From: Armatimonadota bacterium
GTDB taxonomy: Bacteria > Armatimonadota > UBA5829
Length of the DNA stretch: 64,000 bases
Assembly (NCBI GenBank): GCA_023474015.1
Contig: JAMCYN010000092.1
Location: 86,232 to 150,231 of the forward strand
Direction of reading: 5' to 3'
In this document: one piece after another, positions 42,502 to 51,714 of the stretch
Numbering within the stretch: the stretch's first letter is position 1
How the letters are laid out: each line of letters begins with the position of its first letter
Position numbers and translations under genes: made by a program
The notes under the pieces: generated by a model
The model's database searches: none
Seen by the model: only the letters and a program-made list of their open reading frames with translations
Told to the model about the DNA's origin: nothing

Positions 42502-42579
42502 TGCAGAATGATGAATGCAGAATGCAGATTGAAGGGGGGCCCTTCCCCATTCTGCATTCTGCAATCTGCATTCTGCATT
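42501..42579. repeat. GCAGAAT heptamer hairpin between trpE and trpG
   Basis: The left arm (42501-42530) is a run of ATGCAGA-type 7-mers and the right arm (42549-42579) is its complement, with GGGGGGCCCTTCCCC in the loop. The same unit is found inverted at 43333-43372 and inside mfd (55597-55678). It extends the upstream open frame of trpG spuriously. Confidence 0.9.
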
Positions 42580-42603
42580 AAGAAGCCAAAACGGAGCACT
42601 AGA

Positions 42604-43164
42604 ATGATTTTGATGATAGACAACTATGACAGTTTCACCTACAATCTGGTGCAGTATCTCGGCGAGATGGGGCAGCAGTTGAAGGTGTTCAGGAACGATA
42701 AGATCACGATTGAAGAGATCGAGGAGATGAAGCCGGACCGGATCGTGGTATCTCCCGGCCCGTGCACGCCCACCGAGGCGGGCATCTCTCTCGACGTGAT
42801 CAGACATTTCGCGGGGAAAGTCCCGATACTGGGGGTGTGCCTAGGGCATCAGTCTATCGGCCAGGCGTTCGGCGGAGAGATAGTTCGGGCCGGGAGGCTG
42901 ATGCACGGCAAGACCTCGCTTATCCACCACGACGGCGCGGGCGTGTTCAAGGACATGCCGAACCCGTTCGAGGCGACGCGCTACCACTCGCTCATCATCC
43001 GCCGCGAGACTATTCCCGATTGCCTCCAGATCACGGCAGAGACGGACATGCGCGAGATAATGGGCGTGCGGCACAAAGATTATCCAATCGAGGGCGTGCA
43101 GTTCCACCCGGAGTCTATCCTTACTCAGGATGGCAAGAAGCTACTGGGCAATTTCGTAAGCTGA
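42604..43164 (+). CDS. trpG: Anthranilate synthase component II (glutamine amidotransferase)
   Basis: 186 residues from [11 protein letters not shown], with CGGAG 7 nt upstream. The longer frame to 42508 is translated repeat and is rejected. Class I amidotransferase triad: Cys in [12 protein letters not shown], His and Glu in [10 protein letters not shown]. Typical oxyanion motif [11 protein letters not shown]. It could also serve para-aminobenzoate synthase (TrpG/PabA are shared in many bacteria), but the location is in the trp operon. Confidence 0.96.
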   Translation: MILMIDNYDSFTYNLVQYLGEMGQQLKVFRNDKITIEEIEEMKPDRIVVSPGPCTPTEAGISLDVIRHFAGKVPILGVCLGHQSIGQAFGGEIVRAGRLMHGKTSLIHHDGAGVFKDMPNPFEATRYHSLIIRRETIPDCLQITAETDMREIMGVRHKDYPIEGVQFHPESILTQDGKKLLGNFVS

Positions 43165-43174
43165 GAAGGGAATT

Positions 43175-43422
43175 TAATCACGAAAGGACGAAAAATGCGA
43201 AAGCACGAAAGGGGAAGGGATAATGAAGAATGAAGGGAGGGCGAACCTCCTGGTGAGCCTAGCCCCGGTGTTTCGGGATTTGAGTGGAGCGAATGCGGAA
43301 CGGAAATCCCGAATCGAACCTGGACCTACCGGGCAAAGGTCCCTTCATTCTGCAATCTGCATTCTTCATTTTCCTTCTGTTCCCTTTTCGTGTTTTCGTT
43401 CCTTTCGTTTTTTCGTGATCAA
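43175..43422. repeat. Triple-nested palindromic element between trpG and trpD
   Basis: Outer arms are ACGAAA-type runs (43175-43212 and 43381-43421). Within them lie GAATGAAGGGA-type arms (about 43222-43240) and TCCCTTCATTCTGC (43338-43372) of the GCAGAAT family. Within those lies TTTCGGGATTT/AAATCCCGAA (about 43270-43317). The spacing reads like successive insertions, one repeat family placed in the loop of another. It fills the whole 288-bp gap between the two genes. Confidence 0.85.
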
Positions 43423-43452
43423 AAAGCCAACTGATCGATGTGAGGGAACGCT

Positions 43453-44469
43453 ATGATTAGAGAAGCGATTAAGAAAGTGGTCGAAGGCTGCGACCTTACG
43501 CGGGCGGAAGCGGTCGAGGCGATGACCGAGATAATGGAGGGTGAGGCGACCCCGGCGCAGGTGGCGTCGTTCATCACTGCGATGCGCATGAAGGGTGAGA
43601 CGGTCGAGGAGATAACCGGCTTTGTTAAGGTTATGCGCGAAAAGTCGGTCAAAGTTCGACCGAATGCGACCGACCTGCTGGATACCTGCGGTACCGGCGG
43701 CGATAAGCTCGATACGTTCAACATATCAACCACGGCCACGTTCGTGATAGCGGGTGCGGGGGTCACCATAGCCAAGCACGGAAACAGGGCCGCGTCGAGC
43801 ACCTGTGGGAGCGCGGATGTTCTGGAGGCGTTGGGGGTCAATCTGACCCTGGACGCAGAGCGCGTGGCGCATTGCATCGACAGCGCCGGGATCGGGTTTA
43901 TGTTCGCTCCGGCGATGCACCCGGCGATGAAGCATGCGGTCGGCCCGCGCAAGGAGATAGGCATTCGCACCGTTTTTAATATACTCGGCCCGATGACGAA
44001 CCCCGCAGGCGCCAAGCGGCAGGTAATCGGCGTTTTCTCGCCGGATATTACCGAGACAATGGCGAACGTTCTGAATGCCCTGGGGACTGAGCGCGCAATG
44101 GTCTTTCACGGCCTTGCGGGGCTGGACGAGATATCCACGCTTGGCGAGACGAAGGTGAGCGAAGTCAAGGACGGCGAGGTCCGCACGTATATGCTGCGGC
44201 CGTCCGATGTCGGCCTCGACCTAGCGAAGCCGGAGGACCTGGCTGCGGGCGAGGGTGGGATCGACGCCAACGTCCGCGCACTGCTCAGCGTGCTTGAGGG
44301 TGACAAAGGGCCGAAGCGGGACATCGTGTTGATCAACGCGTCGGCTGCGCTCGTGGTCGCCGGAAAGGCCGGTGATCTCATCGAAGGCATAACCCTGGCT
44401 GTGAAGTCCATCGACTCCGGGGCGGCCATGGGGTCGTTGCAGGCGTTCAAGAAGGCGACACAAGAGTAG
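43453..44469 (+). CDS. trpD: Anthranilate phosphoribosyltransferase
   Basis: 338 residues, normal length. Transfers phosphoribose from PRPP to anthranilate. Signature motifs: LDTCGTGGDKLDTFNISTTA, KHGNRAASSTCGSADVLEAL, FMFAPAMHPAMKHAVGPRKE and RTVFNILGPMTNPAGAKRQV. A ribosome site GAGGGAA precedes the ATG by 6 nt, so despite the repeat element it is efficiently initiated on its own. Confidence 0.97.
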   Translation: MIREAIKKVVEGCDLTRAEAVEAMTEIMEGEATPAQVASFITAMRMKGETVEEITGFVKVMREKSVKVRPNATDLLDTCGTGGDKLDTFNISTTATFVIAGAGVTIAKHGNRAASSTCGSADVLEALGVNLTLDAERVAHCIDSAGIGFMFAPAMHPAMKHAVGPRKEIGIRTVFNILGPMTNPAGAKRQVIGVFSPDITETMANVLNALGTERAMVFHGLAGLDEISTLGETKVSEVKDGEVRTYMLRPSDVGLDLAKPEDLAAGEGGIDANVRALLSVLEGDKGPKRDIVLINASAALVVAGKAGDLIEGITLAVKSIDSGAAMGSLQAFKKATQE

Positions 44470-44490
44470 GAATGTAATGCCCATGTCCGT

Positions 44491-44665
44491 TCGTCCGGAT
44501 TTGCAATCCGGGACGAAAGGGGCAATCTGGGGATTTGTAATCCCCTCGCACAGACGTAGGGTTAGCGGGATTTCAAATCCCGAGATTGTTGGGGAGGTCC
44601 CGGATAACATATCCGGACCAACAAAGTACTCGGGCCCAGATTGCAAATCTGGCCCAACAGAGTAC
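44491..44665. repeat. Array of five different hairpins between trpD and trpC
   Basis: Five consecutive palindromes share an A/T centre: TCGTCCGGATT/AATCCGGGACGA (44491-44516), GGGGATT/AATCCCC (44529-44545), CGGGATTT/AAATCCCG (44566-44582), a TTGTTGG...GGTCC/GGACC...CCAACAA double stem (44587-44624), and GTACTC-GGGCC-AGATT/AATCT-GGCCC-GAGTAC (44626-44665). Each is individually symmetric but they differ in sequence, so they are not a simple tandem duplication. They fill the trpD-trpC gap. No terminator-like U runs follow. Confidence 0.85.
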
Positions 44666-44680
44666 ACAGCAGGAGTAGGA

Positions 44681-45496
44681 ATGATACTCGACACCATCCT
44701 GGAAGAAAAGAGAGCAGAGGTAGAGCGCAGGTCGGCGGCGATGCCGGTGCGCGAGCTAAAGTCGCGCGTGTCGGATGCGCCGACGCCCATCGGCTTCATG
44801 CGGAGGCTGTCGCGAGACGCTTCGGGGCTGCCGGCGGTGATCGCTGAGGTAAAGAAGGCGTCGCCGTCGAAAGGCGTGATTCGGCCCGACTTCGACCCCG
44901 AAGCTATCGCGAGAGCCTACGAATCCGCCGGCGCATCGGCGATCTCTGTGCTGACCGACGAGAAGTTCTTCCAGGGTTCGCTCGATTTTCTGCGGCTCGT
45001 CAAGCGCACAGTCTCGCTGCCTGTGCTGCGCAAGGATTTCATAATCGACGAGTATCAGGTCTTCGAGTCCCGAACCGCGGGCGCGGACGCCATTTTGCTG
45101 ATTGTGGCCGCGCTTGAAAAGAGCGTCCTGGCACAGCTCATGAACCGCGCTACCGAGCTTGGCATGGACTGCCTGGTCGAGGTCCACGACGAGGCCGAAG
45201 TGGACATCGCGCTGCATGTCGGCGCGCCCCTGATCGGCATCAACAATCGGAATTTGCAGACGTTCGAGGTGTCGCTCAATACGACCGAGCGTCTATTGCG
45301 GAGTGCGGAGTGCGGAGTGCGGAGTGGGAAATTCGGCGTGCGGACTGATGGCGCCAAGTTCGTCAGCGAAAGTGGGATATTCACGCGCGAGGATATAGTC
45401 CATTTGGGCGAGTTGGGCGTCGAGGCCGTGCTGATCGGCGAGGCGTTGATGCGCGAGCAGGATATCGAGGCCAAGTTGAGGGAGCTGATCGGATGA
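44681..45496 (+). CDS. trpC: Indole-3-glycerol phosphate synthase with a heptamer-repeat insertion
   Basis: 271 residues from MILDTILEEKRAEVE, 5 nt after AGGAG; the frame back to 44477 is translated hairpin array. TIM-barrel motifs: AVIAEVKKASPSKGVIRPDF (catalytic Lys), VLTDEKFFQGSLDFL, LPVLRKDFIIDEYQ, DCLVEVHDEAEVD, GINNRNLQTFEV, and VSESGIFTREDI. Between LNTTERLL and VSESG the protein carries about 12 extra residues (RSAECGVRSGKFGVR), encoded by four perfect GCGGAGT units. It overlaps trpF by 4 nt. Confidence 0.95.
   Translation: MILDTILEEKRAEVERRSAAMPVRELKSRVSDAPTPIGFMRRLSRDASGLPAVIAEVKKASPSKGVIRPDFDPEAIARAYESAGASAISVLTDEKFFQGSLDFLRLVKRTVSLPVLRKDFIIDEYQVFESRTAGADAILLIVAALEKSVLAQLMNRATELGMDCLVEVHDEAEVDIALHVGAPLIGINNRNLQTFEVSLNTTERLLRSAECGVRSGKFGVRTDGAKFVSESGIFTREDIVHLGELGVEAVLIGEALMREQDIEAKLRELIG
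45298..45325 (+). repeat. Four tandem GCGGAGT heptamers inside trpC
   Basis: Four perfect 7-bp units (28 bp) sit in frame in the loop before the sixth or seventh strand of the TrpC barrel. No complementary arm is present, unlike most other repeats in the window. Confidence 0.9.
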
Positions 45497-46332
45497 CTCT
45501 CATCAAGGTCTGCGGCATCACGAATATCGATGACGCCCTCGCTTGCGCTGAGCTGGGTGCGGATTTTCTCGGATTCGTGTTTGCCGACAGCCCCCGGCGG
45601 GTGGAGCCGGATGTCGCCAAGCGCATAGTTGCTGCCATGCATGAGCACGGAGTGCCGGATGACCTGCACAGTCCGTACGCTCTCAGAATCTCCGCCAAGA
45701 TGAAGATGGTCCAGGGCATCCTCGACATCGCGCCGGAGAGTCTTCCGAATGTCCCGGAATCCCTGAGCAAGATCGGACGCACAAATGCTGAGAATTATCC
45801 GACTGTGAACCCGTCAGACTACCAAGCCCTTTCGCGCTTTCGCCCTTCCGCGTTTTCGCGATTGAAAACAGTCGGCGTCTTCACTGAAGAATCAGATGAT
45901 GTCCTTCGTGTTATGGATGAATGCGGCCTCGACTACGCGCAGTTGCACGGCGGGCAATCGGAGGACTTCGCGCGCAAGATAGGGGCCGATAGGGTCGTAC
46001 GCGTGGCGCGCGTCAAGGACGAGTCCAGCATCGCGGAACTGGCGGCGCATCAGGAGGCCGCGTTCTATCTGTTGGATGCTTACAAGAAAGGCCAGCCGGG
46101 CGGCACCGGCGAAACGTTTAACTGGTCGCTCGCGGCCCAGGCAAAATCGCTTTCCAAGCCCATATTTCTTTCAGGCGGCCTCAATCCCTACAATGTATAT
46201 GACGCGATCCGGCTTGTGAGGCCGTACGCGGTGGATGTCTCCAGCGGGGTCGAACGGTCCCCTGGAGTTAAGGATATCAACAAGGTAAAGGAGTTTATTG
46301 ACCATGTCCGAGAAGCAGACGACGCTTCCTGA
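45493..46332 (+). CDS. trpF: Phosphoribosylanthranilate isomerase with a 70-residue insertion
   Basis: 279 residues against about 205 in the family. The barrel start ([33 protein letters not shown]) and the remainder ([64 protein letters not shown]) are normal. The catalytic Cys in KVCGIT and Asp in DVSSGVE are kept. Between residues about 53 and 123 lies foreign sequence, ending in [12 protein letters not shown], which is translated ACGAAA-family repeat (45827-45866). The insertion falls after the second strand-helix pair, before the strand LKTVGVF. It overlaps trpC by 4 nt. Confidence 0.95.
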   Translation: MTLIKVCGITNIDDALACAELGADFLGFVFADSPRRVEPDVAKRIVAAMHEHGVPDDLHSPYALRISAKMKMVQGILDIAPESLPNVPESLSKIGRTNAENYPTVNPSDYQALSRFRPSAFSRLKTVGVFTEESDDVLRVMDECGLDYAQLHGGQSEDFARKIGADRVVRVARVKDESSIAELAAHQEAAFYLLDAYKKGQPGGTGETFNWSLAAQAKSLSKPIFLSGGLNPYNVYDAIRLVRPYAVDVSSGVERSPGVKDINKVKEFIDHVREADDAS

Positions 46333-47509
46333 CAGGTCCGGCCACTTCGGGCAGTTCGGGGGCAGATATGTCCCCGAAATCCTGATACCGGCGCTGGACG
46401 AGTTGTCGGAGGCTTACAAACAGTATAAGAATGATAAAGAATTTACCGAAGAGTTGGACTATTATTTCCGGGAATACGTCGGGCGGCCCACCCCACTCTA
46501 CTTCGCCGAACACCTGACGGAAAACCTCGGCGGCGCAAGAATCTATCTCAAGCGTGAAGACCTCTGCCACACCGGCGCGCATAAGCTCAACAACGTGATG
46601 GGCCAGATCCTGCTTGCCAGGCGGATGGGTAAGCCGCGAATCATAGCCGAGACCGGCGCGGGCCAGCACGGGGTCGCCACGGCCACCGCCTGCGCGCTCT
46701 TCGGCCTGCAGTGCCATGTCTATATGGGCGTCGAGGACATGGAGCGCCAGGCGCTGAATGTATTTCGTATGCGTCTGTTAGGCTCGGAGGTAATCCCGGT
46801 TACCAGCGGCACCCAAACCCTCAAGGACGCCACCAGCGAGGCCATCCGCGACTGGGTCACAAACGTCCGCGATACGCACTACATCATCGGCTCCGTGGTC
46901 GGCCCGCACCCCTACCCCATGATGGTCCGCGATTTTCAGTCCGTGATCGGACGTGAAGCCAGGCAGCAGCATTTTGACAAAGAAGGCAAGCTGCCGGACT
47001 ATGTGATGGCCTGCGTGGGAGGCGGAAGCAATGCGATGGGCACGTTCTACGCATTCGCTCAGGACGAGTCGGTCAAACTGATCGGCGTCGAGGCGGCGGG
47101 TGAAGGGATCGACACGGACCGCCACTGCGCCACGCTCGGCCTCGGCAGCCCCGGCGTGCTCCACGGCTCGATGAGTTATCTTCTGCAGAGCGACGATGGC
47201 CAAGTGCAGCTCACACACAGTATTTCAGCCGGTCTCGATTATCCCGGCGTCGGGCCCGAGCACAGTTATCTCAAGGACAGCGGACGGGCAGCCTACTTCA
47301 GCATCACCGACTCCGAGGCGCTCGCTGCGTTCCAGCTTCTGTCTCGCGCCGAAGGCATAATCCCGGCACTCGAATCCGCGCACGCAATCGCCTATGCAAA
47401 GAAGTTTGTGCCTACTCTGGGTAAGAAGGAAACGGTAGTAATCTGCTTATCCGGCAGAGGCGACAAGGACGTGCACACTGTCGCAAAGGCATTGGAGGTG
47501 TCGATTTGA
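46304..47509 (+). CDS. trpB: Tryptophan synthase beta chain
   Basis: 401 residues from [11 protein letters not shown] (a TTG 6 nt earlier is possible). PLP enzyme that joins indole and serine. Motifs: [23 protein letters not shown]-lysine [70 protein letters not shown], and [12 protein letters not shown]. This is the canonical TrpB1 that works with TrpA, whose gene overlaps by 4 nt. The start lies inside the end of trpF (29-nt overlap). Confidence 0.97.
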   Translation: MSEKQTTLPDRSGHFGQFGGRYVPEILIPALDELSEAYKQYKNDKEFTEELDYYFREYVGRPTPLYFAEHLTENLGGARIYLKREDLCHTGAHKLNNVMGQILLARRMGKPRIIAETGAGQHGVATATACALFGLQCHVYMGVEDMERQALNVFRMRLLGSEVIPVTSGTQTLKDATSEAIRDWVTNVRDTHYIIGSVVGPHPYPMMVRDFQSVIGREARQQHFDKEGKLPDYVMACVGGGSNAMGTFYAFAQDESVKLIGVEAAGEGIDTDRHCATLGLGSPGVLHGSMSYLLQSDDGQVQLTHSISAGLDYPGVGPEHSYLKDSGRAAYFSITDSEALAAFQLLSRAEGIIPALESAHAIAYAKKFVPTLGKKETVVICLSGRGDKDVHTVAKALEVSI

Positions 47510-48294
47510 ACCGGATAGACAGATGTTTCGCCGATCTTAAGGCGCGCGGTGATAAGGCGCTGGTATGTTTTCTGACCAGCGGGGACCCGGATTTCGTGAC
47601 CACCGAAAAGCTGGTCGAGAGATTAGCCGTGTCCGGAGCTGACATAGTCGAACTTGGAGTGCCGTTCTCGGACCCGCTTGCCGATGGTCCGACGATTCAG
47701 GCATCCAGCTTCCGTGCATTGCAGGCCGGTGCGAGCGTAAGGCGTGTGCTTGCCAGCGTCCGCAAGATCAGGGAGCGATGCGACGTCCCGATTGTGTTGA
47801 TGACTTATTTCAATCCGGTTAATAAGTACGGCTTGGAAGCCTTCGCACGTGACGCGACCGCCGCCGGAGCGGACGGAGTGATAGTGACCGATCTGCCGGT
47901 CGAGGAGGCAGGAGCTTGGAAAATAGCGGCTGACGGATGCGGGCTGGCAACGATTTTCCTGCTCGCGCCCACAAGCACGAAGGAGAGAATCAAGCTGACG
48001 GCGAATATGGCTAGCGGGTTCATCTACTGCGTGTCGCGAACCGGGGTGACCGGCGCTCAGGACCAGATGCCGACGGAGCTGAAGTCGCTCGTCGAGACGA
48101 TCAAGACGGAATCGAAGCTGCCGGTGGTGATCGGATTCGGCGTATCCAAGCCGGAGCATGTCCGATACGTCACCGAGTTCGCGGATGGCGCGGTAGTGGG
48201 CAGCGCTCTGGTCAGTGTAATTGCCGACCAAACGCGCCCAGACAATATTGTGGAACGCGCGGGAGTATTTGTGAGAGAGCTTAAGGGCAGATAA
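47506..48294 (+). CDS. trpA: Tryptophan synthase alpha chain
   Basis: 262 residues from a TTG that overlaps the trpB stop (TTGA), with GGAGG 8 nt upstream. Cleaves indole-3-glycerol phosphate to indole, channelled to TrpB. Motifs: [20 protein letters not shown], catalytic Glu in [20 protein letters not shown], catalytic Asp in [27 protein letters not shown], and [12 protein letters not shown] with GSALV. It is the last gene of the operon; a nested palindrome follows. Confidence 0.96.
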   Translation: MNRIDRCFADLKARGDKALVCFLTSGDPDFVTTEKLVERLAVSGADIVELGVPFSDPLADGPTIQASSFRALQAGASVRRVLASVRKIRERCDVPIVLMTYFNPVNKYGLEAFARDATAAGADGVIVTDLPVEEAGAWKIAADGCGLATIFLLAPTSTKERIKLTANMASGFIYCVSRTGVTGAQDQMPTELKSLVETIKTESKLPVVIGFGVSKPEHVRYVTEFADGAVVGSALVSVIADQTRPDNIVERAGVFVRELKGR

Positions 48295-48305
48295 TCGAAG
48301 CACTT

Positions 48306-48440
48306 TAATCACGAAAAAACGAAAACTACGAAAGCACGAAAGGGAAGGGATTCGGAACTCCCGGATTGGCCCTGGGGTGGCGATTCGGAAATCGCCACCC
48401 ATCGCAGGAGTACTACCCTTCCCCTTTCGGGCTTTCGCGA
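48306..48440. repeat. Nested palindromic element after trpA
   Basis: Outer arms of the ACGAAA family (48306-48345 and 48418-48440) surround a perfect stem GGTGGCGATT/AATCGCCACC (48376-48399). It is the third copy of the outer repeat class in this window. It fills the trpA-deoC spacer and might act as a terminator or processing signal for the trp mRNA. Confidence 0.8.
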
Positions 48441-48473
48441 TGAAGGAATCCCCTTCCGCGCCGAGGTGACAGG

Positions 48474-49199
48474 ATGTTTTCTAAGGAACAGTTCGCAAAG
48501 CTGATGGACTCGACTTTGCTAAGGCCCGCAGCCACCCGCGAGGAGTTGCTGCGGTTCTGCGAGGAGGCTGCGCGGTATCATTTCGCGTCGGTGGTGGTCT
48601 TCCCGTTCTGGCTGCCTATCGTGAGGCGGGCTATGCAGGAATCGGATGTCAAGATCGCCAGCGTTATTGGATTCCCGTTCGGCGCCAGCGGCAGGTCGGT
48701 CAAGGTCTTCGAGGCACGTGCCGCGATCACCAACGGCGCCAAGGAGCTCGATATCGTGATCAACATCGGCGCGCTCAAGTCGGGTGAGCGCAACATCGTC
48801 GAGAGCGAGGTCCGGGAACTCGTGGACACCTCCCGAATGACCGGCATGACCCAGGACGCCAAGCGGACAGTCCTCAAGTTCATCATCGAATGCTACTATC
48901 TCACCGACGACGAGAAGAAGATCGCCTGCGAGATCATTAAAGAAGCTGGCGGGGACTTCATCAAGACCTCCACCGGTACCGCTCCCGGCGGCGCGACTGT
49001 CGAGGACATCCGCCTGATCCGCAACGTGGTCGGGGCCGACATCGGAGTCAAGGCCGCGGGCGGAATACGCACCACTGAGCAGGCAATGGAAATGCTCGAC
49101 GCGGGCGCAAGCCGCATCGGCACGTCCGCCGCCACCGCGGTAGTTGACGGCTACGTGCCGGAGGATTACCTGGAGAGCGCGGGAAGAAGGAGGACGTGA
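48474..49199 (+). CDS. deoC: Deoxyribose-phosphate aldolase
   Basis: 241 residues. Cleaves 2-deoxyribose-5-phosphate to glyceraldehyde-3-phosphate and acetaldehyde. Class I aldolase motifs: LMDSTLLRPAATREEL, VIGFPFGASGRSVKVFEARA, ELDIVINIGALKSG, the Schiff-base lysine in DFIKTSTGTAPGGATVEDI, and GVKAAGGIRTTEQAM with the second catalytic lysine, then RIGTSA. GAGGTGACAGG precedes the ATG. Its stop overlaps the recO GTG (GTGA), so the two are coupled. Confidence 0.95.
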   Translation: MFSKEQFAKLMDSTLLRPAATREELLRFCEEAARYHFASVVVFPFWLPIVRRAMQESDVKIASVIGFPFGASGRSVKVFEARAAITNGAKELDIVINIGALKSGERNIVESEVRELVDTSRMTGMTQDAKRTVLKFIIECYYLTDDEKKIACEIIKEAGGDFIKTSTGTAPGGATVEDIRLIRNVVGADIGVKAAGGIRTTEQAMEMLDAGASRIGTSAATAVVDGYVPEDYLESAGRRRT

Positions 49200-49972
49200 G
49201 GACTTACACCGCGAACTCGATTGTCCTTCGGCGGATCGATCTCGGTGAGAAGGACCGGATACTGACGGTTTTCACGCGCGAGTTGGGTAAGCTCTCGGCT
49301 GTGGCTAAAGGCGCGCGGCGGCCTGGGAGCAAGCTGGGCGGAGCGAGCGAGCCGTTTACTTACTCCAGGATGTTCCTCGCGATGGGCAAGGAGTTGGATG
49401 TCCTGACCCAGGCAGAGATCAGGGAATCGTTCCCCAACACGAAGCAGGACATCAAGAGCGTCGCGTACGGGGTTTATATGCTCGAACTCGTTCACGCATT
49501 CATGGATGAGCGTCAACCGAACTCCGACCTGTTCGACACGCTCCTGAGCTGCATGTATGTCCTCGAGGGCGGCACCGACCCGGAGATAACCGCACGCTAC
49601 TTCGAGCTTCAAATTCTTTCGATTCTGGGCTACGAGCCACGGTTCGACGCCTGCCTGCGGTGCGGGCGTCCGGATGGGCGCGAGAAGATCGGGTTCAGCC
49701 CGTCGGTGGGAGGAATCGTATGCAACGACTGCGGAGTTAGTCCAACCGACTCGATATGGGTCCCGGTCGCCATAGTCTCCTACGTGGATGCCCTTCGCCG
49801 CACCGAGCCTCACAAGCTCAAGGACCTCAAGTTCCCACGCGGCGCGCGGCGCGACCTGGCGCAGCTTCTGAAATGGCACATCCGCTATCGGCTGGAGCAC
49901 GACCTGAGAAGCGTGGACTTCATAGACACGATTGCCCCGAAAGACGGAACACACCCATCCGCTCCATCGTAA
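49196..49972 (+). CDS. recO: DNA repair protein RecO
   Basis: 258 residues from GTG, 5 nt after AAGGAGG. The N-terminal OB fold reads ANSIVLRRIDLGEKDRILTV, FTRELGKLSAVAKGARRPGS and LGGASEPFTYSRM. The C-terminal zinc site is four cysteines CLRCGRP...CNDCG. RecO anneals ssDNA and loads RecA at gaps with RecR. Normal length and complete. A 4-nt overlap with deoC. Confidence 0.95.
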   Translation: MRTYTANSIVLRRIDLGEKDRILTVFTRELGKLSAVAKGARRPGSKLGGASEPFTYSRMFLAMGKELDVLTQAEIRESFPNTKQDIKSVAYGVYMLELVHAFMDERQPNSDLFDTLLSCMYVLEGGTDPEITARYFELQILSILGYEPRFDACLRCGRPDGREKIGFSPSVGGIVCNDCGVSPTDSIWVPVAIVSYVDALRRTEPHKLKDLKFPRGARRDLAQLLKWHIRYRLEHDLRSVDFIDTIAPKDGTHPSAPS

Positions 49973-49991
49973 GACTTGTAGTGGAGGCAAG

Positions 49992-51695
49992 ATGACTCAT
50001 AAGGTAAGACTCTCTCGAATACTACTGCTCACCTGGTTGCTCCTGGCGATTTCATGCTCCGCGTTCGGCCTGCAAGTCACAAAACAGCTCGCGCCCGGCG
50101 TCACGCTCTATCAGGACATCGAGACCGACCCGGCGAAGGCCCTGATAGTGAACGTGATCACTGTCGATCTGAGCGACCCGGCGATTCATCTCAAGGCCGC
50201 GATAGGCCAGGACGTGGTCTTCACCGCGACCCCGGACAAGGGGCGCGAAACGATTAGCACCATCACGGCCCGCAAGGAGGCCCTGGTCGGGATCAACGCG
50301 GACTACTTTTGGGTTTCCGGCGATCCACTGGGAACATGCATCGTGAATAGTGAACTGGTCAGCGAGCCGGGGTTCGGGCATGTAGCTCTCGGCGTGTCTA
50401 AGAAAAATGCCGTATTCTTTGATAATCCTAGACTAGACGCCAGGATGATCCTGCCAAATGGAACAACTCGGCAGATCGACGGAATCAACCGCCCGCGTGA
50501 GACCAATCAGGTAGTCCTTTACACGGATACCTGCGGCGCGAGCACGCAGAACAAGTATAAGGCCACAGAGGTGGTCTGCACGACTCCGGACATGCCCGTC
50601 CAGGTCGGCAAGCCGGTGTGCCTGACGGTCACCGAAGTCCGCACCGATGCCATCGATACCCCCATCCCGACGGGCGGAGTCATCCTCTCTGGAGGTGGGG
50701 CAGCGGCATTCTTCCTCAAAGAGAATCTCAAGCCCGGCGACGGCGTAACCGTGCGCTTCGACCTCAAAAGTGCCTCGAACTGCGATTGGACCCAGGTGGA
50801 GCAGGCGGTCGGCGGCGGGCCATGGCTCGTCAAGGACGGCAAGGAGTTCATCGATACAGCCATCGAGGGCTTTGCATCGGGTTTTGCGGCCGCCTTCTAC
50901 TCTCGGACCGCAGTCGGGGTCACCGCCGACAACAAGCTGCTGATTGTGACCGTGGACGGCCGCCAGCCGATCAGCGGCGGCCTGGACCTGGCGGGGATGT
51001 CCGCGCTCATGCTAAAGCTTGGGGCCGTGAATGCGATCAATCTCGATGGCGGCGGATCGACCACGATGTCGGTCAAGGGACTCGTCGTAAACAGCCCTAG
51101 CGAAGGGATCGAGCGGCTGGTGGCCAACGCGCTGTTGGTGACCACCGAACTCAAAGAGAAAGAACTTCCCAAACTAGGGGTAAGTGGCATCGAGAGCCAG
51201 GTGACATCCGGCGAGCCGGGCAAGCTGTTCTTGACCTGGGGCGACGACCACCAGATGTTCACCGAGGACCAACTTTCCCGCACGGTCTGGGGGACCAATA
51301 ATGGCATCGGGTTCGTGAACCAGGCGGGCTATTTCATCCCAATCAAAGCCAGAAAGGGCTCGGTCGGCGCGTTCTTCGGCAAGCAGGTTGCGAAGCTGGA
51401 CGTATGCGTTGTCACGGGACCTCCGGCCAAGCTGGATGTTTCGTTCAAGCCGACCCCGCAGGACCCGACGCAGGCCGCGGTCTTGCTCATTCTCGCCGAC
51501 GCCCAGGGCAATCGCATCGCCGGAAAGGAAGTGACGCTGGGGGCGGTCGGCGGCAAGCTCGCGGAAGAGAATGGTGTCACGACCGATAAGGGCGAGTTTT
51601 CAACCAGCGTGACGTGGGAGCCAGGCGCGGTGGAACGGTCGGTGAAGGCTACTGTCGACGCGCTGAGCCAGACCGTAGTCTACATGGGCAGATAG
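49992..51695 (+). CDS. Exported phosphodiester glycosidase family protein (NAGPA/DUF2233)
   Basis: 567 residues from MTHKVRLSR, 5 nt after GGAGG. Signal peptide ends near SCSAFG. Residues about 20-390 form the phosphodiester glycosidase domain: VNVITVDLSDPAIHLKAAIG, EALVGINADYFWVSGDPLGT, TAVGVTADNKLLIVTVDGRQ and the hallmark GAVNAINLDGGGSTTMSVKG. The last 150 residues are a beta-sandwich of bacterial Ig type (AVLLILADAQGNRIAGKEVT). Secreted enzymes of this family cleave sugar-phosphodiester bonds in surface polymers; the substrate is unknown. Confidence 0.9.
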   Translation: MTHKVRLSRILLLTWLLLAISCSAFGLQVTKQLAPGVTLYQDIETDPAKALIVNVITVDLSDPAIHLKAAIGQDVVFTATPDKGRETISTITARKEALVGINADYFWVSGDPLGTCIVNSELVSEPGFGHVALGVSKKNAVFFDNPRLDARMILPNGTTRQIDGINRPRETNQVVLYTDTCGASTQNKYKATEVVCTTPDMPVQVGKPVCLTVTEVRTDAIDTPIPTGGVILSGGGAAAFFLKENLKPGDGVTVRFDLKSASNCDWTQVEQAVGGGPWLVKDGKEFIDTAIEGFASGFAAAFYSRTAVGVTADNKLLIVTVDGRQPISGGLDLAGMSALMLKLGAVNAINLDGGGSTTMSVKGLVVNSPSEGIERLVANALLVTTELKEKELPKLGVSGIESQVTSGEPGKLFLTWGDDHQMFTEDQLSRTVWGTNNGIGFVNQAGYFIPIKARKGSVGAFFGKQVAKLDVCVVTGPPAKLDVSFKPTPQDPTQAAVLLILADAQGNRIAGKEVTLGAVGGKLAEENGVTTDKGEFSTSVTWEPGAVERSVKATVDALSQTVVYMGR

Positions 51696-51714
51696 CTGGA
51701 CAATTAGAACACGT

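Noticed and set aside
42508..42603. Longer N-terminus for TrpG
   Set aside because: The added residues are the translated GCAGAAT hairpin; the ATG at 42604 has a ribosome site and matches the family start.
40840..42807. A 655-codon open frame antisense to trpE
   Set aside because: It mirrors trpE codon for codon in a GC-rich gene, has no ribosome site, and its translation is rich in His/Arg with no family sense.
42501..44665. Repeats around trpG-trpC considered as a CRISPR array
   Set aside because: Units are 7 bp or single palindromes, there are no equal-length unique spacers and no cas genes in the window.
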